Assembly: GCF_008831285.2 (NCBI RefSeq)
Contig: NC_045140.1
Span: forward strand, 5,497,528 to 5,561,527
Length of the DNA: 64,000 nt
Reading direction: 5' to 3'
Source of the DNA: Nymphaea colorata
Taxonomy: Eukaryota; Streptophyta; Magnoliopsida; Nymphaeales; Nymphaeaceae
In this document: positions 1 to 12,028 of the stretch, piece by piece
How the letters are laid out: the number at the start of each line of letters is the position of its first letter
Position numbering within the stretch: position 1 is the stretch's first letter
Program-made: the position numbers and the translations under genes
The notes under the pieces: model-generated
Database searches by the model: none
Told to the model about the DNA's origin: nothing
What the model saw: only the letters and a program-made list of their open reading frames with translations

Positions 1-578
1 TCGCACCGCACAGGAACAACAGAAGACAGCACCGCATCTCTCCTATTCCATATATAATACATGGGGTAGTCGGTGCTTAAAATTATCCTTTGATTTTCCT
101 TCTGCAAACGCCCCCTTCAATTATACTCACCAGCTTTATGGGCCTTTAGTAACTGTCTTAATACCAAGGTGGGCCTCAACAACCCAATTCAACGTAATAA
201 ATTTTGTTACTTTGAGGCAACCTAAAATCCCCTTTGAATTACAATCTAGAACAATAATTAGGATCAAGATCAACATTCTATGTTGCAAAACCAAAGATAT
301 TGATGAACGAGTTGAAGTACAACAGGGTGACATCTTCCGGCCTTGAGCATTGCAAGCCGGACTTATATCTTATAAAGACAAGGAATTGGATAAGAACTCA
401 GGCTTTCGGGTAGGTGGTGGATCTTCTCCTTCACCTCAAATAGTAAGAATTTCATTTCAATTATTTCACCAGTTTTTTATGTTTTTATGAGAAACCAATT
501 TAAATTTTAAGTGCGTTTTAGTGTTTTGAGTACTTCCAACTTAAGGTTTGTGCCGGGAAACCGAACGCCCCCTCGCTC
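1..578. other. Upstream region of the E6-like gene
   Basis: No coding region is supported here. The only candidate, a 65-codon minus-strand reading frame at 136-333, has no recognisable domain. The last 80 bases hold the core promoter of the gene at 660. The rest is AT-rich sequence with no feature I can name. Confidence 0.5.
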
Positions 579-586
579 TATATAAA
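579..586 (+). promoter_or_regulatory. TATA box of the E6-like gene
   Basis: The sequence TATATAAA lies 74 bases before the start codon at 660. Plant transcription usually starts about 30 bases after such a box, which would put the start near 610-620 and give a leader of 40-50 bases. The leader then contains no intron and no upstream ATG that I can see. Confidence 0.75.
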
Positions 587-659
587 CACACTCTTTCCTT
601 GCCAAACAACATAAAGAAGGAGTAATCCTCCTTGTCCTTGAGTAAAGTGTGAGCTAGCA

Positions 660-1376
660 ATGGCTTCCTCTCACCTCCACTTCTTCCTGATCTTCACCTT
701 CCTCCTGATTGCCACCTCCCTGAACCAAACCCAGGCAAGGGAGAGCCGCTTCTTCAGCAAGTCCACGCCCTACGACCAACCAACTCAAGGTGAAGAGCAA
801 CAAAAGCAAGAAGAGAAGGTCGACTTCACCCCCCTCTCTGCCTTCAAGGAGAGCTCCTCCCCATCACAGGAAAACCAGAGCGGCCATGGCCTCTACGGCC
901 ACGATCCCACCCAATTCCCTCCCACCACCACCACCACCATGAACCCTGAAACCGAGTCGGCTCCCCTTGATCTCAGCTCTTTCAGGACAGCCGCCAACGA
1001 GTACAACAGCTTCGCCAGCAAGGACCTCAACTCTGGCTTCTCCGGCTTTGGCATGAGCGACACCCGGCTCCTGGAGAACGGCAAGTACTTCTATGACCTT
1101 CAGAAGGAAGGATATCAAAATGGCTTCCCTGATAACAGGGGAACTTCTGGTTCTGGTTTTCAGTACCCAACTGAGAACAGATATGGAGGTTATGGCAATG
1201 AGAACAGATATGAAGGATATGAGAACAGATACGGAGGATACAATGGTAACCAGAACAGATATGGAGGATACGGTAGTAATGAGGAGAACAGATATGGAGG
1301 CTATAGCCGCAATCAGAATGGCTACTATCTGAACAACTACTACAACCAGGAGGAACAAGACATGTTTATTCCTTAG
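660..1376 (+). CDS. Secreted E6-like protein
   Basis: An intronless 238-codon gene. Residues 1-26 form a signal peptide with a hydrophobic core at about 8-21 and a likely cut after Gln-Ala26. The mature protein starts RESRFFSK, the usual start of the E6 family first described from cotton fibre. The middle (about 30-115) is rich in Gln, Glu, Ser, Pro and Thr, with a short Thr run near 88-93. A conserved block, MSDTRLLENGKYFYDL, sits at about 132-147. From about 172 to 222 there are five units built on NRYxGY, followed by a Tyr/Asn-rich tail ending DMFIP. The product is probably an extracellular or wall-associated protein of unknown biochemical role. The call rests on the signal peptide, the RESRFFSK start, the DTR-LENGKYFYD block and the Tyr/Gly repeats. 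A generic Tyr-rich wall protein is the main alternative. The reading frames overlapping it on the minus strand and in +2 are by-products of its codon bias. Confidence 0.85.
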   Translation: MASSHLHFFLIFTFLLIATSLNQTQARESRFFSKSTPYDQPTQGEEQQKQEEKVDFTPLSAFKESSSPSQENQSGHGLYGHDPTQFPPTTTTTMNPETESAPLDLSSFRTAANEYNSFASKDLNSGFSGFGMSDTRLLENGKYFYDLQKEGYQNGFPDNRGTSGSGFQYPTENRYGGYGNENRYEGYENRYGGYNGNQNRYGGYGSNEENRYGGYSRNQNGYYLNNYYNQEEQDMFIP

Positions 1377-2355
1377 ACAGAGTGTTGTAGTTTCTTTAGT
1401 TCTTTTAGTCTTGATGGTCTTCAAGTATTTGCCAGTATTGTTGGTGATGCAAATGTGTAACTAAATATGGGTGTTCCTGCAGGTTCAATTTTTGTTTTCT
1501 GGGTCTTAATGCAAAGTAAATAATTTTCTATATGTGTTGGTGAAGAAAAGGAACTGTTGGTGAATGGATCGAAATTGTTGTTTTGTTGGTGTTGGTCCAC
1601 GAGATGAAACTAAGATGTTCGCAGATTTGCTCCATGGATTCTCGTCAGTAACATTCTCTTCGATGAAAGAGTAATCCCTGGACTCTTTTCTTTGTTAAAA
1701 ACTGAAAAATTATCACTTGGATTGCTCTAATAATACTTGGTATTTAATTCCTAGGGAGCGAGCAATCCTTAGTTTGGTACTAAAAACAAACTCCGCAGTA
1801 AACAAGCTTTCAAGTTACTGAATTTTGCTTCTTTGATGGTGTCGAAGAAATACTGGTAAATACTTGCATGGCAGTTTCTTTTCAATTCCATTTAACAATG
1901 CTCTGAAAATGTCTTCAGCGAAAAATACAAAAGAATTTGTCATGTCTATATATATATGGTGATCACTGTGAAAATACATTTAAAAAATTTATGTGCGCCC
2001 TTTGGAAACACCGATATGGTAAAGGAAAGGATTAGTCCCTTGCGTATAGAAAAGGAAGAACGAGATGATCACAGTTCCTGAGCATTCTTAAGTTGGATAA
2101 ACTAAGTGGATGAGTGAACTTACCGGGATGATCTTGCTTTAAATTTGAGCAGTAGACGCGAATGAATGAGTGAAGAAAAAAGTGAGTTGCACTTCGTGTG
2201 TAATTTATTCTCCAATGGGAAGCTGACGTTGTTACCATATTATGCTAACGAAGATCACCATAGCCGAACCCCCTGATTTAAGTTCGCATCAAAGCTTCCT
2301 GTGACATGTTGGATGGCTTGGAGTCGGGATATTTTAGCTGAGGGCACTGAGTCAC
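1377..2355. other. 3' flank of the E6-like gene, no gene seen
   Basis: The first 100-200 bases are presumably the 3' untranslated region. Beyond that I see no reading frame with domain content, no RNA gene and no clear repeat. The short minus-strand frame at 2032-2238 has nothing to support it. Confidence 0.5.
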
Positions 2356-2575
2356 CAGCACCCGTATGATCAGGGCAGCCCCAGGAATTTTATTGTGCAC
2401 GAGCCAAACTATAGTTTTAAAATTTTAACAGGAGCCGAAATAAAAATTTTCAAATTGTTTGTATATATTTAACTAAAATTTTTTAAATTTAAATATAATT
2501 TTTTAAAGTTTTTAAAATCTAAAGGGGCCCAACTCCCAAGGCCCCTTACGGCCCTTCCTTCCCTCCAACCCTGGG
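2356..2575. repeat. Dispersed repeat: GC-rich ends, AT-rich core
   Basis: A GC-rich start (GGGCAGCCCCAGGAATTTT) is followed by a core of A/T runs, including a GAGCCGAAAT segment, and by a GC-rich end with GGGGCCC and AAGGCCCC. Similar arrangements occur near 29757-29890, 44150-44330 and 62640-62800. In these an 'agcc...' start, AAATTTT-type cores and 'ggccc' or 'gccccat' ends recur. It is probably a noncoding transposon remnant. I cannot assign a class. Confidence 0.45.
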
Positions 2576-4836
2576 TATGATTAGGTTTTTCATGGATTTT
2601 ATCATTTTTCATTTTCTCAATAAAACTTTTAATGGGCTGGTGTGAGCGGTGAGCCCGCCCGTATCTCCGCCACTGCTCACCGTTGTCATCAGATTATGCC
2701 ATTTATTGAGACATGCACGGTCAGTTTTGCTCTTTGTACGTCTAATTGTTTAGCCAAGAAGATGTATAGAAGAAGTTTGTTGCTCATGCTCTATTATTTG
2801 ATACATGGAAAATTTGGCCATGATGACCGGCCATCAATGCCTTGACAGTCCAGACCTCTCCTATCCAGAAATTTCGCTTCAATAATTGTTGAGTTCACAT
2901 TTCGCTTCAATAATTGTCCATCTCACATGCATTTTGCATGTCACAGAATCAACATTCTATATTATGGCCGTTAGCTGATCAAATAAGAGTACCAAATTGA
3001 AGTCCTTTATGTCTTATGAAGCCAGGCGAGAAAATGAATGTCAAGATCAAGACTTGCATACAAGTAGTTAGTAATGCAGGAGGAAGTTCATATTTCACCA
3101 TGTCAACGACTCTTTGGGCTGGTCAGCAACAGTGACATACTATTACTGTGACATGAATCTACCTAAAAAATGATGCACATTCATGAAATATTATAAAACA
3201 CCATTCATAAATTTACCCCATTTTTTAGGATAGATTCCATGAGACGGTAACAGTTTGTTATTGCTGCCAAACAGCCCTTTTAAGACCTCTTTTACCTGCC
3301 AGTGAATGGTGATCAAGACAAAACATTTTCCCTTCAAAGAGAATGTAACTCTTAAAGGATAAATTTTCTTGTTGTCCTTCTCATGATTCGCTGCTTGGCT
3401 CTTCCATCTCGTGTTTGTTTTATATGAAAAAGGCCAAACGCCGGTCGGGAAAATGTCAAGCCTAATTCGTAGCAAGTGGGTTGTCATCTTTATTTTGTGG
3501 TTGTTTGTTTCATCCACATGACAAATCCACTGCCATCACGTGAAAGAAATAGGCCCCATGAGAAGGCCTTGCATGTGAACCAACATTGTTGATCCACGTC
3601 CCGACTCTCTTGATGCATTCAACATACTAACAAATCTCTTAGGAGATCGGATATACTTCAATTAATTAATATTATTCAACTTCATTCATAGTATGATTTC
3701 TTGATCTTGAAAATATAAAATGGTACATTGAACATGCTGTCATCAGAACACAACAAGAGATCCGCATAATTGAAGGCCGGATTAAGGCTTCCAAGTTGAA
3801 GGAGATAAATATTTTATATGAGATCTCTTGTAACAGCTGATAAAGACACGTCAAATGGCTACCGGCGAGAAGGAAAAAACAAACACTGACACACATATGA
3901 AGACTATATCTAGACGTCCAGGCTTAGTTAACAATCTTGACTTTCTAGTCCATTAATTTTTTCATAACTATTTCTCTTGTCATTTCTAGTGAGCATGAAG
4001 ATTAATCCCACTACCTGTCCTCACCCTCAGGGTTCAGATCTGCATTGGTACCGGATGAAAAGATCAACATCTGTTTTAACTTTTACGTAAGACCCACCTC
4101 GTTATGGTACAGGAACATAGCAAGACATGTCACATAATGTGCCCCAAACTCACTCATTTGAGTTATGCATGCCCCTCGGGGCAACTATTTCTCTTCTCAT
4201 TGAATCTGTCAATCAGAATTGGATAGGCGAGAAATAAACTAAAAACCCAGATTGCTGAGATTATGCAAAAACAAGACCTAAGTCTCCATTTTGTGTACAC
4301 ATGCATCCATATCACGGCAAACGTAATTGTCCTGTATGTGAGGCATCATGTGATGAAAGGCAACAGAGGCATGAAGCTAGCTAGCAGCAACCGTATTGTA
4401 TTATGGAGATGCATTTCCTTGGTCGTATGCCTAATTACACAGAATGTGACATGGAAGCACAGTCCTTTCATTCTATTTTTTTCAGCTGTTAGTGTCAGTA
4501 AAAGTTCCGTCGGTGATAGGGTCGCAGGCCCTTGTTTGTCAGCTCTCCAATTGACTGTTTGGCCTTCTGGAGGAGCTCACCCAACTTTAGCCTTGCGAAA
4601 AGCGACAGCCCTTAATTAGAAATGGGTCCACGTAGCACTCTTGTGGCCGTAATTTATCTATGAATTCTTTTATCAAACTAAGTTTTCATTCCTAAAAAAA
4701 TAACACAGAAAAAAATAAATTATTGCCTTATTGAGTATGGGCTGGGTTACTTCCCTCAATCTTGAAGAGCATAATAACCTTACTTTTTTACTGTTTTTGT
4801 TTTGAAGCCCTATACTCCCACTATACTACATTCGTT
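2576..4836. other. Intergenic, with one short repeat relic
   Basis: No gene is supported. The segment at about 3180-3290 reads ATTCATAAAT...AGATTCCATGAGACGGTAACAG...CCAAACAGCCC. It resembles the 'gattcatgaaacagtaacaa...gggctgttt' relics near 21.7 kb, 27.45 kb and 45.4-46.0 kb. The 118-codon frame at 4263-4619 has no recognisable domain and unremarkable composition, so I treat it as chance. Confidence 0.45.
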
Positions 4837-5270
4837 GGGACGTCAATGGATGAGATTGGAATCGGATATCCTCTTAACTGTTTTTTTCGCATATTCATAT
4901 ACTCAGATTCAAATTCAAATTCAAATACAAACAAAAAAAAGGCATATCTGAATCTAAATTCGATCAAGTTCTGATTTTTACATTCATATCCAAATCCAAA
5001 TCTGAATTATTAATTAAATTTGATAGATATTCAAAATTTAAGAGCATTATATATAAAATGTTTATTTAAAACTAAATCCGATCTGAACTGGAATCCAAAT
5101 CTGATCAGATATTTATACAGATCCGAATCTGAACCTGAATCCGGTCTGATGTCATTTCTTAAATCCGAAACCGATCTAATCTTTCAATCAGATATTATTT
5201 TTTTTTATATCTGATTTCTTTGGAATGGTTTGGTTGGATATCTCATTCAAGTATGATATATTGACATCCC
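4837..5270. mobile_element. MITE-like element with 11-bp inverted ends
   Basis: The element starts GGGACGTCAAT and ends ATTGACATCCC. These are inverted repeats of 11 bases with one mismatch. Between them are 434 bases with no coding capacity, made largely of degenerate 'aatccgaatctga' or 'attcaaattc' words. The start matches closely a segment at 20494-20530 (same strand) and the reverse complement of 63060-63115. This proves a dispersed family. I found no matching target-site duplication at the flanks, so the superfamily is open. It is probably a non-autonomous DNA transposon. Confidence 0.7.
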
Positions 5271-6450
5271 TATCAGCTTGTGCATGTGTGCATGAATGCA
5301 CACATGAAAATGACCTTTATCTATAGAAAAAGAAGAAAAAGTTAAAACCCATATTTAGTTTTGAGTTGTGTTCAAATGCATTGTTTAGTGTGCATGTTAT
5401 TGATCTCTCATATTGATTTGCAAGCTCAAATGAATGAAGCAAGGGCTTGACTACCAGCTAAGGTGTTAGAGATAGCATATCTTAAAATAGATATATTGTC
5501 ACAAGTGATAGGACCAAAACAATATAATGCATACATATAGGATAGCAGTTCAACCGTGATGCATCTCCTAGCCGAAGCGAATTAGTGAAAAAAAATGTAA
5601 AGTTGCATCAAGAAAAGGAAAAATTCCATCAAGAGCAAACCACTTAAACTGATAAAATATGTGAATAGAATATGTTAGTAAGCATGTGATTATTTGAAAA
5701 CTATATCCTTCATTTGTATTGATCTAGCACTTATTTTCTTTGTCTTTTTAGGGGCTTGAAGAGGTGCTGTTTTTGTAAACCTCATCAAACATATTATATG
5801 CTGATCTTTTATTATGTGAAAACTTTTACTACCATGTTGTTACAAACTTTGGATGATGATGGTAAAAATGTTTGTTAGTCATTTTGCTATTGTATACATA
5901 CATACATACATGCATGCATGCATGCATACATACATACATACATACATATAGGTGCATATACATATACATGTAATTTTTTGGATGGTGAAACTTTAGTTTT
6001 CTTAAGAAATTATCAAAATTTTGGAAATTTCTGATTCAAAAGGTTGATCGAATAGTGGAAATGGGAGCTGTCGTGGCAGATGATTACATGCATTTACTAG
6101 TAACTACAAGTTCATGTTTGAACTCCTTTTATTTTTTTTGGTCTAAGTTTTGATCAACACTTTTCTATCATTTGAACTTGGGTGAAACAACGGTAGCAAT
6201 TGTTTTCAGCTTATGACACACATCTAGTAGTTGAGATTAATGGGAATGGCAAGTCTTAAAATTAAAACTTTCATGATTTCTTCATGGTTTTCAGATATAG
6301 TAGATGAAAAATATCATTGTTTATTCTTTATTGTTAAACCTTTGAATAACATTACTATATCTCATTTTATTATTTATCTTTATTGTCAAAACTAGGTGAA
6401 TTATGTTAGATAAACAAAATGGTTATATGAATGAAACACTATAAGTCCTC
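5271..6450. other. Intergenic, microsatellite only
   Basis: Apart from the CATA/CATG microsatellite at 5896-5950 I see no gene, RNA or transposon in this AT-rich stretch. Confidence 0.5.
5896..5950. repeat. Microsatellite (CATA/CATG)n
   Basis: A compound tetranucleotide tract: CATA units, then about four CATG units, then CATA units again. The symmetry suggests a single-base change spread by slippage. Confidence 0.9.
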
Positions 6451-6672
6451 GAGGGGTTTGGCACAACGGATGGGATGAGGGCTAGTAGGGGGCCAGTTAT
6501 CATTTCAAATCTTCAAGGCATCAACTCTCTCTGCTTTAAATGGGAGGGCACCGACTCACAGGTTGAAAGGTGGTGGGGGCGGCACCCCAAGACACCAAAG
6601 AAGGCCCTTTATCCTAGAGGGATGAGGGGTTGGGTGCAGGCTTTGATTCTTTTCTTAGCATTAGGATAAAAC
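6451..6672 (+). mobile_element. SINE-like element
   Basis: A block clearly richer in G+C than its AT-rich flanks. It opens GAGGGGTTTGGCACAACGG; TGGCACAACGGA at 6459-6470 fits a tRNA-type A box (TGGCnnArYGG). A degenerate B-box-like stretch, ATTTCAAATC, follows about 32 bases later. The body has G-rich segments (GGTGGTGGGGGCGGCACCCC). The 64-codon frame inside it has no domain. The A box and the compositional contrast support a tRNA-derived SINE. The B box is weak, and I see neither a clean 3' tail nor flanking direct repeats. Confidence 0.45.
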
Positions 6673-9140
6673 ATTCCTCATGTTCATCGAAGAATAAGAT
6701 GCTATATAAACCATGTAGAGTGGTTTGCCTTGAAAATGAACATCTAAGGATCTTGGTAAGCCAACATATTAGTATTTAGTCCTTATAACGTCTAGATGTT
6801 GTGTAGCTTATGCCACTCTAGTTTGCTGAAGTGTAAAGTGTTGATGCGTGCATGTGTGTTTCTATATTTGGTGGTTGTCATGCACTCTTTATGAACTAGT
6901 TTTGAGTGTTATCACATATAAGAGCATAATTAAGTTCACATGCACGGAACAGTAATTTAGTGGTCTTTGGGAAATGTTGAAGAACGAAAAAAGAACAAGT
7001 GACTAGAGGTTTCACTTTCTTATCTATTGGAGATCTACATTATGGTTATAAATGACTAACTGATGATAAAGAGTCCTTTTCTTGAGAAAAATACAATCAT
7101 GTATTAGCTACATCTTGCATTGATAATAGGCTGTGTGGAGTGCTGTGTGGAGTTAGCCATAATGATGGAAGCATCATTTATAGGAATTGTCATGTTTCTT
7201 TGATGTGAGAATTGTACCAGATACTTTGGAGAGGAAATAATAAAAACATTTATTTTCTCTCTCTCTCTCTCTCTCTCTATTGCATGCACACATTAATGTA
7301 GAGTTGTTTGTGCATGAAACACTTTTATTTTTCTTCAGCTGGAATCCCAAACATTCAATCATATGGACTCAAGGGGTGTCCTTTGTTAGGAACTCGCTCT
7401 CTCACACTCTCTTAACACACCAAGAGAATCAAAATCAGAATATGTGGTTCTGAGACAACGTTCTCCTATGTCCACGACCGCCACACAAAGTAGTTTTCAC
7501 TATCACACAAAATTATAAAGTACAAGCCAAAACAACAGCCTCATAAACATGAGAATAGGGCAAAACCCATGCCAAAGCCACATAGAGCCACATAGAGCAG
7601 TTGAATCCGCAGAAATTAGGGAAGGCTATCAAGTATAGATTAGGCTCCCCACTCCAACATCCTTATGATGGATCTGATGAGTCTTTTCTTAAACTTTTGT
7701 AGCATTAACTTTCTTTAAAGTCTATGTTGATGCTTGCTAATCAGGTGGTGTGGTTTCAATTTGATACTTTCAAGTTGAAGGTTTCTTTTTGTGTCAATTG
7801 TTGCTTTTAATTTTTTATTTGTGAATTGTATTGATCAAATTGAATCAATCCATGCCAAGAGTCTTCTTTACGATGAAAACTTGACAATTTTCTTATAGGG
7901 TTGGGAAGGTGTGAAAATTAGGTAGATTGTTAATAGAACTTCTATGATTCCTTATTCAAGTGGATGAAATGACATATTATTATCTTTCATGTATATATTA
8001 TCAATTATGGCCTTGCAATGAAGTATAGCGATCCTTTAACACACCAACATATCTTTTATAGTGAAGTTAAATAAGTATTTCCAATGTCAATGCTAAAATT
8101 TGGTGGACGAGAAACTATTGAAAAAAAGTTTGCTAATTCTCATATTGATGTACGATTTCCATGGTGATCTCCTAATTCAATCTTTTGCTCAATTTAAAGA
8201 ACATAAGATCTAGATGGGGATAGCAAGGTATACAAGCACGAACGCCAACCATGAGATTGGTAAGCATATTCTTTGGATTGGTTTATCTATTTTATGAGCC
8301 AAGTACTGATTTTTGAAATGTTAATTAATTATATGATCTCTCAAAAATATTCTAAGTGCTATCTCTAGGATTAATTTATTTTTGTAACCTTGACTTCCAA
8401 AAAAAAAAAGAGTACTGATGACCTTGAATCTTTGGGGGACGCCCATATGTATTTTTGAAGGGGAGTTGCATTTTTGAGTTGTTTTTGGGTATTTTAACTG
8501 GAAATGTCTTTTTACACTTATGGTATGCCCAGTTTTGGTTACCCATATCTAAGTGAGATTTTATGATGTTCTTTGGTATACATTGTGTGGTTAATCTAAT
8601 TTAGTTGCCTTGCGTCCATATCAGATGTGAGCCAGAAATGTTCTTTGGTTTGTATCATCAATTTGAAATTCAGGTTTATGTTTCAACCACTCGAGGCTTA
8701 TTTCTTGCTTGATGATATATTGAATGCTTCACTTTACTTTGTCGCCTTCAATAGCATTTCTTTTTTCTTTTACCATGTGACCATGTCTCATATAATTATT
8801 ATCTTGTGATTCTGCAAATTTGTTACTTTTCCAAACCACCCCACCCCTTTTTTGACGTTTGCATTTTCAATAAATAATAAGTTACCTCCCTTCACTATGA
8901 TAATTTTTTAAGGCTTCAGTTTAAGATGTGGTGATAGTTTAAGTTCTTCATTTTAGGAAGAAGAGACAAATGAAGGGAAGTTTGTTTTGCTCCATGGGAG
9001 GTTATTTGATTCTTATGTTATGGACATGAGGAACAAGAACATCTTGCTCTTCATACCACTGTCTTGTCCTTGTATACAAAACTATTTGTTTTCTGTTGTT
9101 GGATGATATTAAGAATAGAAAATTGTGCTTGTTTCATCTA
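6673..9140. other. Intergenic, no gene seen
   Basis: AT-rich sequence with a (TC)n tract at 7256-7279 and no reading frame that carries a recognisable domain. The minus-strand frames around 7104-7362 only translate the (TC)n tract and its flanks. Confidence 0.5.
7256..7279. repeat. Microsatellite (TC)n
   Basis: Twelve TC/CT dinucleotides in a row. Confidence 0.9.
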
Positions 9141-9336
9141 ACATTTGATTTGTGTTGGGCATGTTTGTCGGTTCTATAAATTCTGCAAAGTGTTTGGTTC
9201 ACACAAGACATATTTGTTTATTCTATTCATTTTGTCTAGTGTTTGATTCATGCGGAACATGTTTGTTTGTGTTGTCTATTTTGTCAAGTATTTGATAGTA
9301 CATAACATGTTTGATTATTCTATCTCTTCCATCCAA
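9141..9336. repeat. 49-bp tandem repeat, four units
   Basis: Units begin at 9141, 9190, 9239 and 9288, exactly 49 bases apart. Each reads roughly 'gtrtttgattca...acatgtttgttt...tctattttgtca'. The units differ from one another at many positions, so this is an old local minisatellite. It has no coding sense. Confidence 0.75.
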
Positions 9337-11699
9337 TGATAAGATCAAAAGTATCAACTTAATCCATAATAACGTCAATTAGCATATGATATACATTTTT
9401 CACTACTAACATCAATTTAAAATATATCATTAATAAAAACATCAACTTAACACTTGTTAGCATCAATTTAAAGTTTTATCATATTAAATTTTGCATGCTT
9501 CTGGAGGAGATTAATAATGATAATACAATAACACAAGTATAAAACTAGAAATGTGAAAACCATCTAAATAATTCATCTACTTTAACAAGAAGAGTAAAAT
9601 AATTAACATGGCATCAAGTTTCTAACAAGTTAACAACTTGCTTGCCAAAATTTTTGTTCCAAATCAAACCATTATAACAGGTCAAGATACAAATGGGCAA
9701 ACATCAACACTTCCCTAGATACAAAGGTTCGTAAACTAAAAGAAAATAACACTACAAACACTTCAAGCTAACACAATGCTATCATAGTTACGTTCTCTAG
9801 TTTGTGTTCCCCTTTGATGTGTTCTTGCTGAAAGAGTGTGTTGAATGTCAAATAGTCTTACAATCTATAGTTTTCTTCATCAAAATTTGAAAACAAAATA
9901 TCACAATTGTGAGACCAAATAAAATAATACATGTACATAAAGAATAAACTAAAATATATCAAGCTGGAATACATGTCAGAGGCAGTATTTCCAATTTCAT
10001 GTTTTTCAGATGTTAAGGTAACTTTCAGGAATTAGGTAACAGGATCCTTAATTTGTTTTCAGTTTATGATTTAATCATTTCTAATGCATTGTTAATTCTG
10101 TTCTAATGTTATTGACATATCTTAAAACAATTTAGAGCTGGGTTGTAGTTTTTTTAGGAATTTTCAAAGGGTTTTAAGTTGCAGCAAGCATTTATGTGAA
10201 CCTAGCTTTGCATTAAACCTCAAATAAACTTTTTTTAGGTTTTTTAGAATATTTAGAGTTTGCATGACCTGAATGTTGTAGTTTGTATTTAAGATTCTGG
10301 TTAAGTGTCTAGGTTTGTTTTTTTAGCATTGCCTAGCTTTAGTCACTGTTTGTTTTCTCATTAGACTGATGTCACAATAGGTAATCAAACATAACAGAGA
10401 AAGCTGTACTTTATCCTTTCATCATTTGTTTTTGCCATAGAGTTTGTTTCTTGCTTCTGCTGCATTGGCCTGAGAGTACAAGAACAAATCACGAGGATTG
10501 GATCGAGAGCCTTTATCTGGATAATGCAACGACATTCTACATAAGGACAGCTTGATTTTGCATTTAAAATTTATTGGTTGTAATTGTTTTTTACTTCTTC
10601 TTTTTAATCAAGCTTAACATTTGGGTGTTTACATTTTATCTGAAGTAATGAAGTTTTTTTCTGATCATTTTTTTTAATATTTTGTCATTTTATCCCATGC
10701 ACTATCGATTCAAGTCGATCTTCTTATAGTGAAAATTGGTTAAAAGAATATGTTTCAAAGTGATCTTATCGAAATTAACTAGCATAGTTGACCACCTTCG
10801 ATTTTATCCGGTATCAAGAAAATCAGCTTCTTGGGGGCATTGGGTTACTTATAACTTAAGATTTGAGGTCACTTGAATTAGTAATTTCTTCAATAAAATC
10901 ATGAATTAGTAATTTCTGGATTTGGAAGTTCTTGCTTACCTATGTTTGGATCATTGTTAAAGTCAAACTTTCCCTCACTAATTTTAGATGAAACCAGGTG
11001 ACAACTTAAAACAGTATAATGTGGATCTGTTCTCTAAATTGAGATCTTAAATTAATAAGCTAAGGATTTTGGGGTTGATAGTCTTGCCAGTTTGTCACCA
11101 AGGGTGTGTTGTCTTGTAACATGGAACCCACGTTACACAGTGACACAGACCCAATAGTAAGAGCAAGAGGAAGAGGAAGAGGAAGGAGAAGGGTTTTTGG
11201 CTCTTATATAGTATCTGATGTTACACTCACATACACCCAAAAGTAATCAAGGACGTCATTCCTATCATTGTGCATATTAAACATTGAGAAATATAAAGCA
11301 TTGGTTGTAGCTAATCTTTAATAAAGTATTCCAATGACACTCCAAAGCAAGGTTTTGGAATGTTTGGATGACATCAAAACTAGACTAGAAAACTTAATTT
11401 TGACAAAAGCTGGTTTTAAAAGAGAATTGAATGGCCCCTACCTCTATAGTGCAAAAAAAATGCATTGACACAAATCAATTTTTTAAAAGTATTAAAAACT
11501 ATTCTTTCGCAAAACTAGTTGTCACAAGACAACTTTTCTTTTGTTGGTGTCATCGAAACGCTCTCTAATATTTTTAGCGAAACTTTGTGTTGAAAACGAA
11601 AAGGTAGACTATGTTGCTACGCATGGCATAGCCGCATATGATATGTAGTTCATGAGAGGGGCAACTTCCCGAATATCCTTGAAAATATCCTGTTTAAAT
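9337..11699. other. Intergenic, no gene seen
   Basis: The part at 9340-9480 repeats 'aacatcaattTaaa...atcat' three or four times in a degenerate form and may continue the neighbouring minisatellite. Beyond it I see only AT-rich sequence and a purine-rich run (GAGGAAGAGGAAGAGG) near 11165-11190. Confidence 0.45.
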
Positions 11700-12028
11700 C
11701 AGTGTTTCCGCCATTATCCACTGTGAGGACTGGGGAGTCCCCACCAAAGCAGATCGCAGGCCCCAGGGAGCATTCTACTCTCTTGTGTCTCTGCCGCTTC
11801 GGCGTCGCAGCAAAGAGAGAGGTAGTTCCAGATTGCGATCACGTTGGCTTTGCCAGATGTCAGGATAAGATACGAAGGCGCATTTGCCTGCTACTAACTG
11901 CTCCTATCTGAGGGCGAGTCAATTGGCACCCTCTCTCTCTCCATCATTCGTCATCCTGTTTGCAATTTCCCATCGATTTGGTGCGGATAGACAAGACTTT
12001 CCTACCATATTTGCCTGCACCAAAGACC
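11700..12028 (+). promoter_or_regulatory. 5' flank and probable leader of STR11
   Basis: The 330 bases before the STR11 start are richer in G+C than the region upstream and contain pyrimidine tracts such as CTCTCTCTCC near 11933-11943. This is typical of plant promoters and leaders. I see no convincing TATA box. ATG at 12029 is the first ATG in its frame in this stretch; the reading frame is open upstream only through non-ATG codons. Confidence 0.4.

Noticed and set aside
864-1424. A 186-codon minus-strand frame opposite the E6-like gene
   Set aside because: It is the mirror of a real coding region with strong codon bias. It has only low-complexity Val/Ile/Ser content and no domain.
4263-4619. 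A 118-codon +-strand frame in the 2.6-4.8 kb intergenic region
   Set aside because: No domain, no clear promoter, and no codon bias unlike the noncoding surroundings.
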